A stretch of 64,000 nucleotides of DNA, taken from assembly GCF_002067135.1 (NCBI RefSeq), contig NZ_CP020105.1, positions 5,654,001 through 5,718,000 of the forward strand. Direction: 5' to 3'. Below, piece by piece: positions 8,861 through 17,312 of the stretch; the first letter of the stretch is position 1, and each line of letters starts with the position of its first letter. The notes under the pieces were generated by a model. That model was given only the letters and a program-made list of their open reading frames with translations. It did not search any database and was not told the DNA's origin. The stretch is from Spirosoma rigui (GTDB taxonomy: Bacteria > Bacteroidota > Bacteroidia > Cytophagales > Spirosomataceae). The position numbers and the translations under genes are program-made.

Positions 8861-8902
8861 GTGTCAGTTTGTACGTTAGCGTTAGGGTGGTGAAACGGCG
8901 GA

Positions 8903-8947
8903 GTCCGCGTTGATACGTCCCCTGCGAAAGATAGTATCAACACGGAC
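8903..8947 (-). terminator. Hairpin after the outer-membrane barrel gene
   Basis: GTCCGCGTTGATAC (8903-8916) pairs with GTATCAACACGGAC (8934-8947), 14 pairs with one wobble and a 17-base loop. It lies 30 bases past the stop of the gene ending at 8977 and upstream of the next minus-strand gene. Confidence 0.5.
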
Positions 8948-8976
8948 AGTTGCTTCCCAAGTGCTAGCAAACGGTT

Positions 8977-9777
8977 TTAGAATGTAGATGTCAGACCCAA
9001 ACGCAGCGCCGATACACCGTAGCCTACCTCGGCGAAGCCACCCAGCTTCTCGCTGAACAGGTAGCGCGCCCCCACGTGAATCCCCAGGTAGAGACCGCTG
9101 TTGTACGGACTGACGTAGTTATCATAACCGTAGTTGTCGCTGTAGCCGGCGTAACGTAGCCCCAGGGTAGCCCCCGCGTAGGGATCGAACTTTTTGTCGG
9201 CAATGTTCAGCACCTCGGCTAGGTGATACGAGGCACGGGCGCCGGCATAAACAAAGGTGTAGTTCCATTTATAACCGCCCGAATTATACCCGTAACGCAT
9301 GTAGTCGACCGATGCACCAATGGAAATGTTATCCTTCAGGTCCACCTCGAACGAAGCTCCCAGCGGCAGCCCCCCACCGTAGTAAGCCGCCAGACCTAGG
9401 CCAACGTTCAGGTATTTATGGCGCGATCCGCTCACCGCCGGGCTGGTAGCCGCCAGGCTGCGCGATGGCTGGGCAGCCGAGGACACGGGGCGGTTGGCCG
9501 CGGGCTCGCGGGCCGGAGCGGTGCCGATGGCCGATGAACTGGCAACCGCTGGCGACGTAGCTGCGCTGGACGATGCCGTTGCTGGCTTTGTGCTGGTCAA
9601 ACTGGCAGCAGCCGACGATTTTCCCGATGCCAGGCTGGGCGATGCGCTCGCGGGTTTAGCGGCCGCAGTGGCTCGCCGAACGGCCTGCGCCGACTGCTGG
9701 GCGATGACGGAGGAAGAGCAAACGCCAACCGTAAATAAGACGGCAGCGATACGTAATGACGTAAACAGAGTTTTCAT
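8977..9777 (-). CDS. Outer-membrane beta-barrel protein with Ala/Ser-rich linker
   Basis: 266 residues from the ATG at 9777, chosen because a signal peptide starts there (MKTLFTSLRIAAVLFTVGVC, cleaved near VIAQQ). Longer frames start inside untranslated sequence. Residues about 30-120 are a low-complexity Ala/Ser/Pro/Thr stretch (for example KPATASSSAATSPAVASSSA). The rest (from SRHKYLNVGLGLAAYYGGGL) has the alternating aromatic/glycine pattern of an 8-strand OmpW/OmpA-like or porin-family barrel and ends in a terminal aromatic (TSTF), the usual barrel-assembly signal. The gene is transcribed alone. The linker may span the periplasm or bind peptidoglycan, but no OmpA domain is visible. Confidence 0.8.
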   Translation of the reverse strand: MKTLFTSLRIAAVLFTVGVCSSSVIAQQSAQAVRRATAAAKPASASPSLASGKSSAAASLTSTKPATASSSAATSPAVASSSAIGTAPAREPAANRPVSSAAQPSRSLAATSPAVSGSRHKYLNVGLGLAAYYGGGLPLGASFEVDLKDNISIGASVDYMRYGYNSGGYKWNYTFVYAGARASYHLAEVLNIADKKFDPYAGATLGLRYAGYSDNYGYDNYVSPYNSGLYLGIHVGARYLFSEKLGGFAEVGYGVSALRLGLTSTF

Positions 9778-9929
9778 GGTTGTTTTTTTGACTGATTGAA
9801 AAAGAGGTTTATCCGCTCCGGCGCACCGGTTAAGGGCGGTTTTTATACTGGCAAGCCGTATGCCCGATTGCCGAAACAAAGGTATACTACCCGACTGCGC
9901 CCCCCCGGCGTGGCCTTTATCAAGCGTAA

Positions 9930-9975
9930 GAAGGGCTACCTCAACCGCCAGTTTTAGCGGATGAAGTAGCCCTTC
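9930..9975 (-). terminator. Hairpin after giant paralogue A
   Basis: GAAGGGCTAC (9930-9939) pairs with GTAGCCCTTC (9966-9975); inside, CCGC (9945-9948) pairs with GCGG (9957-9960). It lies about 50 bases past the stop of the minus-strand gene ending at 10027. Confidence 0.5.
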
Positions 9976-10026
9976 CATCTACGTTCCAATCTGCCCTTAC
10001 CGGCGTTGGTCCACCGGTTTTACAGG

Positions 10027-13000
10027 TCACATATCGACCGTACGAAGTGATACCTGCGCTTCGTCGTCTTCGCCGTTCGTACATCCGTTACCCGGCGTCG
10101 AATCCGAGTCGGCCGGCTGAGCGCTGGCAATCTGAGCCTGATTGACCAGATAACCCGCTTTGACCACTTTCATCGTAAACTCTATCTGAACCGTTGCCCC
10201 CGCCGGAATGCGGGCTGCGGTGTACTCGATCAGGTTTCCGTTGACCGACCAGTTCGTGCCGCCCGCGAATTGCAGGCCCGCCGGTAGCTGGTTCGACACG
10301 CGTACGTTGGTCGCTTCCTGCATACCGGAATTCTTAACAGTTAGGTAGCAGGTAACGACGTCATTGACCCTGGGGGTGTACTTGTCCAGCGTCATGGCCA
10401 GCGACAGATCGATCTTGGATGAGTCCGGACTTGGCTCACCCGACATGGCCTGCGGCAAAACCTGCTGATTCGGGTTGGGCGATATGAATACATCCCGGCT
10501 GGACTCGGTCGTTCTGAACAGGACCATACCGGCATCGTCCTCCCCATCGTCCGTACCCGAGTCGGGTGTACTGTCCGGGTCGGGCGGGCCAGCCGTAATC
10601 TGCGCCGACATCCTGTATGATCCAGCCCGGAGTGGTTTGGCCGTGAAGGTGAACAGGGTATCAGTCAGCGCCCGCAGATCGGCTACGCTCCCCGTCAGAA
10701 CCCCGTCGGCATAGGTTAGGTTGTTGGTATTGATCAGTTCCAGATTAGGCGGCAGACGGCACGACCACTGAGCCGCTACGCTTTCACTGGCGGCCACCAG
10801 TTCATCGTTCTGGAGCCGCAGCCGGAACGTAACGGGTTCGCCGGTACGGATGGCCAGCTTATCGCTTTCCAGCGAAAGGCCCAGGTCGGTCAGCGCACGG
10901 GTGCCGTTGGTGGCCGACGAACTGGTGGAGAAAAACCGCATCTCTTCGATGTCGATAACCCGCGACAGGTTATAGCCATTGCCCCAGAACCGGAGCCGCA
11001 GTGTTTTGGGCCTCCGCCAATTTGACGATGGATCAAGTACGGCGACCTGGATCGGGTCGAAGCTGCCAAATTTGATGGTAGCCATTCCGTTGACCATGCT
11101 GATCTCCAGCGGTTGCGACTTGCTCACGGCCGGCCACATCACGTTAAAGTACTCGCCCTGGGCAATGACCTTGTTATTGCCATACAGGTAGGCCGGAGCG
11201 TTGGGCTGGGTAAAAAAGACCTGAGCGTACAGCTGGGTGAGCACTTTGCCGTTGTTGTCGAGCATCTCAATCGCACTACCGCCGTTTCTGGCTGGCCCTT
11301 CGTCGATATTGAAAAAGGCCCCCTCCTGATTGATGCGGCCTGTCATTTTCCAGCTGTCGAGCTGGGTTGTAGAAGCCGACAGGTCACGGGTTACGCTGTA
11401 AGCACCGGTATTCTGCCGGAAATACATGTAAAGGTCCGGTGAGCGAAACCGCCCGTAGGTTTTGATATTGGTGGTGGCGGTCCAGTATTTTGATTCCCGA
11501 TCGGTATACTCCTCGGCAGCCGGACTCCGGCGCCAGCCGTACAGGTTGTCGGCCAGCACGCCATTGGTCGGCAGGCCCTCCAGCAGGTCGGCCCCCTGCG
11601 TAGCATCGGGTCCGGAGTCGGGATACAGGTTATTGGTACTGATAACCTGTTTGGCCTGACTGGCACTAACCCAGGACAGCATAACGCGGGTACCGCCCTG
11701 ACTCTCCAGCCGGATGGAGTAGCGCTGGTTGGCCTTCAGGCGAATGGTGTCGCTGTACTCCGTCAGGGCCGCGTTCGTCCAGCGATCAACCAGCAACTTA
11801 CCGTTTACCCAAAGCCGTACTCCTTTGTCGGTATAGGTATAGAACCGGTAGTTCTGGCTATAAACGGGCTGGACGAAGCCTACCCATTTTACCGAGAAAG
11901 CCGAAGCACTCGTCACTGTCGTTCCCGTTGGCACCTTGTTCTTCCAGGAAAAATCGATCGCAGCGTCAACACGGGTAGTTTTGATATTCAGGTTGTTCAC
12001 GTCGGTGCCATCCATGTAGCGGGCCATCAGACCATGCGTCGATGCCGTCGCCAGCGTCACCGGCACCAGCGTTTCCTGGATGGTGCTCAGGCCATCGATT
12101 CGCCAGCGATGCACACCGGACCAGCCCGACTCTTCACCGTGATAGAGATAGACATTTCCATTCGGAGCTTTCACTACGCTGCCGATAAATACATTACCGG
12201 CCATTCCCGGAACCGGTCCTTTGTCGATCGATTCGGCAACGGCTTCGGGGCCGGTCTTCCCGAAAACACCCACCAGCAAGCCATTGTCGTATACGTGCTG
12301 CCATTTGTTGACCTGGCTGTTTTTCCAGAACTCACCGTGGTAGTTCCAGAAGATATGGCGGTCGTAAACGCTCACGCCCCCGCCCCCATATTCCACATCA
12401 TTGCCTACATCGTAAGCACCGTCGACCGGGTAACTTCCGGTGTAGGGACGGGTGGTGGCGGGTGCGGTTTTCCACAACCATTTTTTATCATTGACCCGGA
12501 TACCTCCCAGGTGATACCCTCCACCCACGTCTCCGCGTATCTTACCCGAATCGAAGGTGACCATCACGTTCGAGGAGGTCGTTTCGCCCGTTCGCGGGTG
12601 TCCGCCATACCATTCAATTGGCTCTCCGCCCGATTGAACGGGGGCCGACGCGTAGTCCACGGCGTTGCCCCAGACGGGATTGTTATTCGCATCAAATCCC
12701 GTTAACGGGCGTGTCTGCCAGTCGACGGTACCGGAGGTGCCGTTGATGTTGTTGGCCGACTGTTTCAAAGCACCATCTTTCGTGATGTGATAGGTATACC
12801 GATTTTGCGCATCGAAGGCGATGCCCGTTTCCCGAACCTGCCCCGTAGCCGGCAATTCCACAACGACCCATTTATTATCGGTAAACCGGCGCATGAAGGC
12901 GTAAGTACGACCGTTGCTCATCGTCAGCACGTCGCTGAAGATATTCGTGATAAAGGCGTTGTTGATGTTGTTCAGCTCAAAATAGCTGGCGGGCATGGCT

Positions 13001-14400
13001 GCGCGCCAGTTCTTGACCAGCGTCCAGGAGGAGGCCAGCGGCTTGCTGTAGTCGATGGCAAACTCCAGAAACTGGGCGAAAACCCGACTGGGATTAGTCT
13101 GATCGACAAAACAGCTGTAGTTATTCTGCATATACTGGATGCGATCAATGAAGTTGCGACTAGCCGCGTAGTGCTGCATTCGGTAGTTACCCGAATCACC
13201 CACCCAGAACGAGCCGTCGGGCGCGAACGCAAGGAACGTGTTGTTGATGCCCCCGCTGGCGTCCGAGAAGTAGAACTTGTCGTCCGATACAGTCGGATCC
13301 TTGCTGTAGCCGCCGAGCTGACCCAGGGTCCAGCTGGCAGCCCCGGTCTGGTTGTTAAAGGCTTTGAGCTGCTGACTGGCACCACCATCGGCCAACAAAA
13401 CCGTACCGTTGTCGGGCGAGACGGCAACAGCCATGGGCTTCTCCAGGCCCGATACCGTCAGCAACGGGGCTGACAGCGTGCCGTTCGTCTGAACCGTGTA
13501 TTTGCGAACACTGGTCCCGTCGATAAGCCAGAGATTATCCTGGTCATCGACGGCCAGGCCGCCGGCGTCGGTAACGGACAAGGTTTGAACCAGGCCGCCG
13601 GTGGTTTTGTCGTACACCCGGATCTGGTGGAGCGTCTTATGAGACACAAACAGGAAATTTCCCGCTTTCTGAACGGCCAGCCCCGTTACGGTGCCGTTGC
13701 TCTCGTTGATGACGTCGAAGCAGGACGCGTAGGTTTTTCCGAGCGACATTCGCAGGGGAGTGCCCTGACTGAATACCTTTTCCTTGTCATCACTGGTATT
13801 GGTACCGAAAATGAACCAGGTGTTGCCATTTCCGTAGCCATCATAGCCCGCCCAGTACACCGTGTTTCCGTCAGTAGCTACGAACCAGGTAGCCTGCGCT
13901 GTTTCGCCCTTGGGGAAAAACTCGATTTTTGCCTGTGGCTTGTCGAGCTGGAACTTAGCCTGCGAAGGATTTCCTTCGGCGTAGCCGGCCCCGTAGTAGG
14001 CCGTGTTGCCCGTAATAGCCATCCCGTGGGTTCGCAGAAAGGCCCGCTGAACGTTATTCCCCTGACTGATGCCGTAGGAGGTGTTGCCAATTACGCCCTC
14101 CCAGGTGTAGGTAACATTATTCGACAGTACTTTTATGTCGTACGTACCATCGGACACCAGCAGTCCTTGGTCATCCATTCCGTCCCAGTTGCGCGTGTAA
14201 TTACCGGCCGTGTAGCTCACTCCGCTCCATAGCGTCCGAAGTAAAATACCGTCTTTGGTAAACACACCCGCCGTTGTGCGGGCTGGTTGGGGAAGCGAAA
14301 AAGAGAAGGTAACGGTATGGTAAGATTGACCTAGACTATGCGTAGAAAGCGCTATAAATATGTATAAAAAACTAACTAATCTTCTAGTAGAATGAGGCAT
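10027..14400 (-). CDS. Giant secreted multidomain protein (paralogue A): FlgD-like Ig, propeller, PA14, DUF11
   Basis: 1457 residues with a signal peptide (cleaved near HSLGQS). In order: a FlgD-type Ig domain (about 30-95; AGVFTKDGILLRTLWSGV, then NWDGMDDQG), a long NHL/beta-propeller-like region (about 110-770), a PA14 domain (about 790-930; FYTYTDKGVRLWVNGKLLVD), a jelly-roll-like region (about 950-1150), then two DUF11-type domains, each ending in an acidic Asp/Ser/Thr-Pro motif (DSDSTPGNG, GEDDEAQVSLRT). Unlike B and C it has no T9SS sorting domain, although the signal peptide shows export. PA14 domains often bind carbohydrate. It is transcribed away from the exopolysaccharide locus. It shares almost identical DNA blocks with B, and a role as matrix or adhesion protein is inferred. 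No enzymatic motif was seen. Confidence 0.85.
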   Translation of the reverse strand: MPHSTRRLVSFLYIFIALSTHSLGQSYHTVTFSFSLPQPARTTAGVFTKDGILLRTLWSGVSYTAGNYTRNWDGMDDQGLLVSDGTYDIKVLSNNVTYTWEGVIGNTSYGISQGNNVQRAFLRTHGMAITGNTAYYGAGYAEGNPSQAKFQLDKPQAKIEFFPKGETAQATWFVATDGNTVYWAGYDGYGNGNTWFIFGTNTSDDKEKVFSQGTPLRMSLGKTYASCFDVINESNGTVTGLAVQKAGNFLFVSHKTLHQIRVYDKTTGGLVQTLSVTDAGGLAVDDQDNLWLIDGTSVRKYTVQTNGTLSAPLLTVSGLEKPMAVAVSPDNGTVLLADGGASQQLKAFNNQTGAASWTLGQLGGYSKDPTVSDDKFYFSDASGGINNTFLAFAPDGSFWVGDSGNYRMQHYAASRNFIDRIQYMQNNYSCFVDQTNPSRVFAQFLEFAIDYSKPLASSWTLVKNWRAAMPASYFELNNINNAFITNIFSDVLTMSNGRTYAFMRRFTDNKWVVVELPATGQVRETGIAFDAQNRYTYHITKDGALKQSANNINGTSGTVDWQTRPLTGFDANNNPVWGNAVDYASAPVQSGGEPIEWYGGHPRTGETTSSNVMVTFDSGKIRGDVGGGYHLGGIRVNDKKWLWKTAPATTRPYTGSYPVDGAYDVGNDVEYGGGGVSVYDRHIFWNYHGEFWKNSQVNKWQHVYDNGLLVGVFGKTGPEAVAESIDKGPVPGMAGNVFIGSVVKAPNGNVYLYHGEESGWSGVHRWRIDGLSTIQETLVPVTLATASTHGLMARYMDGTDVNNLNIKTTRVDAAIDFSWKNKVPTGTTVTSASAFSVKWVGFVQPVYSQNYRFYTYTDKGVRLWVNGKLLVDRWTNAALTEYSDTIRLKANQRYSIRLESQGGTRVMLSWVSASQAKQVISTNNLYPDSGPDATQGADLLEGLPTNGVLADNLYGWRRSPAAEEYTDRESKYWTATTNIKTYGRFRSPDLYMYFRQNTGAYSVTRDLSASTTQLDSWKMTGRINQEGAFFNIDEGPARNGGSAIEMLDNNGKVLTQLYAQVFFTQPNAPAYLYGNNKVIAQGEYFNVMWPAVSKSQPLEISMVNGMATIKFGSFDPIQVAVLDPSSNWRRPKTLRLRFWGNGYNLSRVIDIEEMRFFSTSSSATNGTRALTDLGLSLESDKLAIRTGEPVTFRLRLQNDELVAASESVAAQWSCRLPPNLELINTNNLTYADGVLTGSVADLRALTDTLFTFTAKPLRAGSYRMSAQITAGPPDPDSTPDSGTDDGEDDAGMVLFRTTESSRDVFISPNPNQQVLPQAMSGEPSPDSSKIDLSLAMTLDKYTPRVNDVVTCYLTVKNSGMQEATNVRVSNQLPAGLQFAGGTNWSVNGNLIEYTAARIPAGATVQIEFTMKVVKAGYLVNQAQIASAQPADSDSTPGNGCTNGEDDEAQVSLRTVDM

Positions 14401-15586
14401 ACAATAAGTTTTTATTTACTTTAATTAGTAAACAAAAAGTATACCAAAGATTTATTTAACGGAGTATTATAGCCTTAATACAGCTAAATAGGATTTCTAT
14501 ACCTTTCCAAGCTTTGGAAAGCGGTTTTCATCCTCGCTTGATATTCTTAAAGGCCGGTATCAGACAAGACCAGCCATGTGAGCAACGGGACGGATAAGCC
14601 GTACAGTTAGCTCTGGCTCAGATTCATTCCCCTGCGTAGTGAACATAGGAAAAATGCAGTATTGACGATCTGTGCATTAATCATACCATAGTGAATCTGC
14701 CAGCAGCAACTCGTGTAAACTAATTTCCTAATGCCACAGGCCGGATGGGTACCGGGTGAAACATGCGAGCGATATAAAAGCCAATCGATCTGACCAAGTA
14801 GAATCGATCATCATGGATAAGTTGTAAAAACAACCCTTTAGTATACTATACATATAGACATATCAATAGTGTAACCAGTGAGAAAATTGACTATCCAGCG
14901 AATCCGTTTATGAACGCGATCCGGTACACAGGCGACAACCAACCCTGGAACGGTAACGAACTGATCAGGATGGTGGCAGGAATCCTGCTAGATACGATAA
15001 AGTCTATTCTTTGAATAATTATATTTTTAAAGTTTTCATTCTTGGGTTTGCAAGCTCGCTGTTTAACGAAAAGTAATCCATCCAGATTAGGAGCTAAGCC
15101 TACCTGACCAGCCCGAACAGACAGGTGAAAAGACCCGTATCACCCACCTTTTGGACCCGCCAAAACACCCCTTAACCGGATCGGCCATAGCGAATTATAA
15201 ATTATGTTCCAAAAATTTCAATCCTATTTTTATTCGAATAATAATATAAATCCTGCCTATTCTATAACTCTATATATTTACTTCTATATGTATTAGCGAT
15301 GCATACAGACAAGTGGTATTACAGAAATTGCATTATCAGTCACAAAAGAAATTTTAACCACCAAAAAAAAATATATGAGTTAACAAAAATAAAATAGAAT
15401 ATGCGTGGGGCCATTGAATAAGTTGCAGAAATTTTTTTTATAGAATGAGTATTATTGTAGTGGTGTTAGCGTCAAAAACTAACCAACATTTTATTGATTT
15501 ATGCCTTAGTCTGCTTCATTTCAAAAGTGATCTAGCGAAAGGAAATTGTAATTTGTTGAACTTTCCGGACAGATTTCTTAAACGTT
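14401..15586. other. Long AT-rich non-coding region between paralogue A and the exopolysaccharide locus
   Basis: Nearly 1.2 kb without a convincing gene and clearly richer in A+T than its surroundings, especially 15181-15440. It must hold the divergent promoters of paralogue A and the exopolysaccharide operon. A perfect palindrome at 14503-14521 is listed separately; GTTGTAAAAACAAC (14821-14834) could form a small stem. A 62-codon frame at 15445-15633 overlaps the first exopolysaccharide gene out of frame and is not supported. No exact TAnnTTTG promoter match was found. Confidence 0.55.
14503..14521. promoter_or_regulatory. Perfect palindrome upstream of paralogue A (candidate operator)
   Basis: CTTTCCAAgctTTGGAAAG has two 8-base arms in perfect inverted symmetry around 3 bases, about 100 bases upstream of the start codon of paralogue A (14400, minus strand). 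Size and symmetry fit a dimeric repressor or activator site. The protein is unknown. Confidence 0.4.
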
Positions 15587-16372
15587 ATGAACAATTCATT
15601 TTCAACATCCAGAAAAGACAACCACACTTTTGATATAAATGGAATTGACTCGAACTACACGCCAAGACACATGGAAAATTCTGTTCACAGGTATTTCATG
15701 CCCTCAATTGAGAGTAATAAAGTGATATTACAGTGGGAAGAAAGTGATAATTTCCTTTCTGAACAAAGAAATTCATTTTATTTAAATTTAGGCAAACGAG
15801 TATTAGACATACTTATTACCCTGGGTGTAATAATTTTTGTTTTAAGCTGGCTATTTCCCATCATTAGCCTTTTTGTCTTTTTGGATTCGCGCGGCCCGAT
15901 CTTTTTTCTTCAACCAAGAACGGGTCACAAAGGCACTACTTTTTACTGCATCAAATTTCGAACGATGTACCAGGGAAAGCCAACAGCCGAATTCAAGCAA
16001 ACCAGCAGTAATGACAGCCGCGTGACGAAAGTGGGTCGTTTTTTACGCCGAACAAATCTGGACGAATTACCCCAATTCATTAATGTCCTGTTCGGCAGCA
16101 TGAGCATTGTAGGACCCCGCCCGCACGCCGTTCAGCACGATGCTTTTCACTGGGCATCACCCACTTACCGGACCCGCTACAGCATCAAACCGGGCATCAC
16201 CGGTCTGGCTCAGGTACGGGGTGCACGGGGCGAAACCGACGTTGACCAGAAAATGGAACACCGCGTTCGCTACGATCTATTTTACGCCCGTCGCCAGTCT
16301 TTCTCCCTCGACGCCCGTATTTTCTTCCAGACCATTACAACGATGATCAAGGGAGATAAAAATGCCTGGTAA
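15587..16372 (+). CDS. Exopolysaccharide initiating sugar-1-phosphate transferase (bacterial sugar transferase)
   Basis: 261 residues. It transfers the first sugar phosphate from a nucleotide sugar to the lipid carrier undecaprenyl phosphate at the inner membrane. Only the short catalytic form is present: a leader of about 70 residues, one membrane helix (about 75-105), then the PF02397 domain with KFRTM, TNLDELPQFINVLFGSMS, VGPRPH and the PGITGLAQVRG block. The N-terminal CoA-binding/multi-helix part of WcaJ/WbaP proteins is missing. The first 60 codons are AT-rich compared with the rest. ATGs at 15671 or 15698 are alternative starts. First gene of the locus. Confidence 0.9.
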   Translation: MNNSFSTSRKDNHTFDINGIDSNYTPRHMENSVHRYFMPSIESNKVILQWEESDNFLSEQRNSFYLNLGKRVLDILITLGVIIFVLSWLFPIISLFVFLDSRGPIFFLQPRTGHKGTTFYCIKFRTMYQGKPTAEFKQTSSNDSRVTKVGRFLRRTNLDELPQFINVLFGSMSIVGPRPHAVQHDAFHWASPTYRTRYSIKPGITGLAQVRGARGETDVDQKMEHRVRYDLFYARRQSFSLDARIFFQTITTMIKGDKNAW

Positions 16373-16426
16373 GCGCGGAAGTTCGTTTTTCACTACCAGC
16401 ACTACGTTCAAGAAAACAACAAATTC

Positions 16427-17257
16427 ATGACTCAACCAACAGGACAAATAAGTGGCAAAAAAGTAATTATCAACCTGGTTATCTGCCAGATTTTTCTGGC
16501 CATTTTGAGTTCGTGCGTGTCCCTGAAATCGGTAACCTACTTCCAGGGTAAAGACGGCAAAGACTCCGCCCGTTATAGTGCAATTCCGCTCGCAACTGCC
16601 TCTGTACCAAGGATTGAAGAGGGTGATATCCTGGCTATTATCGTAGCCAGCCTGAGCGAGGAATCAAACAAACTCTTTAATTTTCCGAACGTTACCCCCG
16701 TATATACAACCATCTTTCCGGGTGCAACCACGCAGGGTCAGCAGCCATTGGGTTACATGGTCGATGAGTCGGGTAATGTCAATCTACCCCTGGCCGGAAA
16801 GATAAAAGTATCCGGTCTGTCGATCAAGGAAGCAAACGCGTTGCTCACCGAGCGACTAAGCCGGTATTTGAAAGATCCGTCGGTTAATATCCGACAGTTG
16901 AATCAGAAAGTAACGGTCATTGGCGAGGTGAACCGGCCGGGTGTTTTGAACCTCCTTAATGCGCAAACCAGCTTGCCGGAGCTAATTGGCATGGCAGGTG
17001 ACCTAACCATTTTTGGTCGTCGTGACAATGTCATGCTGATCCGGACGAAGAACGATAAGCGGGAAGTGGTCCGCCTTGACCTGACATCGAGAAACGTTCT
17101 TAATTCGCCTTATTTTTTCGTTCAGAATAACGATGTTATCTACATCGAGCCGCGCAGTGCGCGCGTAACGGCTGCCGATCGGACGGTTCAACTTTTACCT
17201 ATTGTGTTAGGAGCAACCTCCAGCATTTTAGTATTGATCAGCATTTTTCTTAAATAG
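16427..17257 (+). CDS. Polysaccharide export lipoprotein (Wza/OPX family)
   Basis: 276 residues. The outer-membrane polysaccharide export protein forms the channel through which the polymer leaves the cell. The signal ends in lipobox LSSC (Cys30). A poly-export domain follows (about 60-145; YMVDESGNVNLPLAGKI), then an SLBB domain (about 155-235; VTVIGEVNRPGVLNLL). The C-terminus has a hydrophobic helix (LLPIVLGATSSILVLISIFL), the usual end of Bacteroidota members. It lies 54 bases after the initiating transferase gene and 55 bases before the Wzc kinase gene, its usual partner. Confidence 0.93.
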   Translation: MTQPTGQISGKKVIINLVICQIFLAILSSCVSLKSVTYFQGKDGKDSARYSAIPLATASVPRIEEGDILAIIVASLSEESNKLFNFPNVTPVYTTIFPGATTQGQQPLGYMVDESGNVNLPLAGKIKVSGLSIKEANALLTERLSRYLKDPSVNIRQLNQKVTVIGEVNRPGVLNLLNAQTSLPELIGMAGDLTIFGRRDNVMLIRTKNDKREVVRLDLTSRNVLNSPYFFVQNNDVIYIEPRSARVTAADRTVQLLPIVLGATSSILVLISIFLK

Positions 17258-17312
17258 AATCGGTTGATTCCGATTAAGAAAATAACTCATTCTTCCTTAA
17301 ATACGTATTGCT

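Noticed and set aside
15445..15633. 62-codon plus-strand frame just before the exopolysaccharide operon
   Set aside because: It overlaps the start of the sugar transferase gene in another frame, has no recognisable feature and lies in AT-rich DNA where short frames arise easily.
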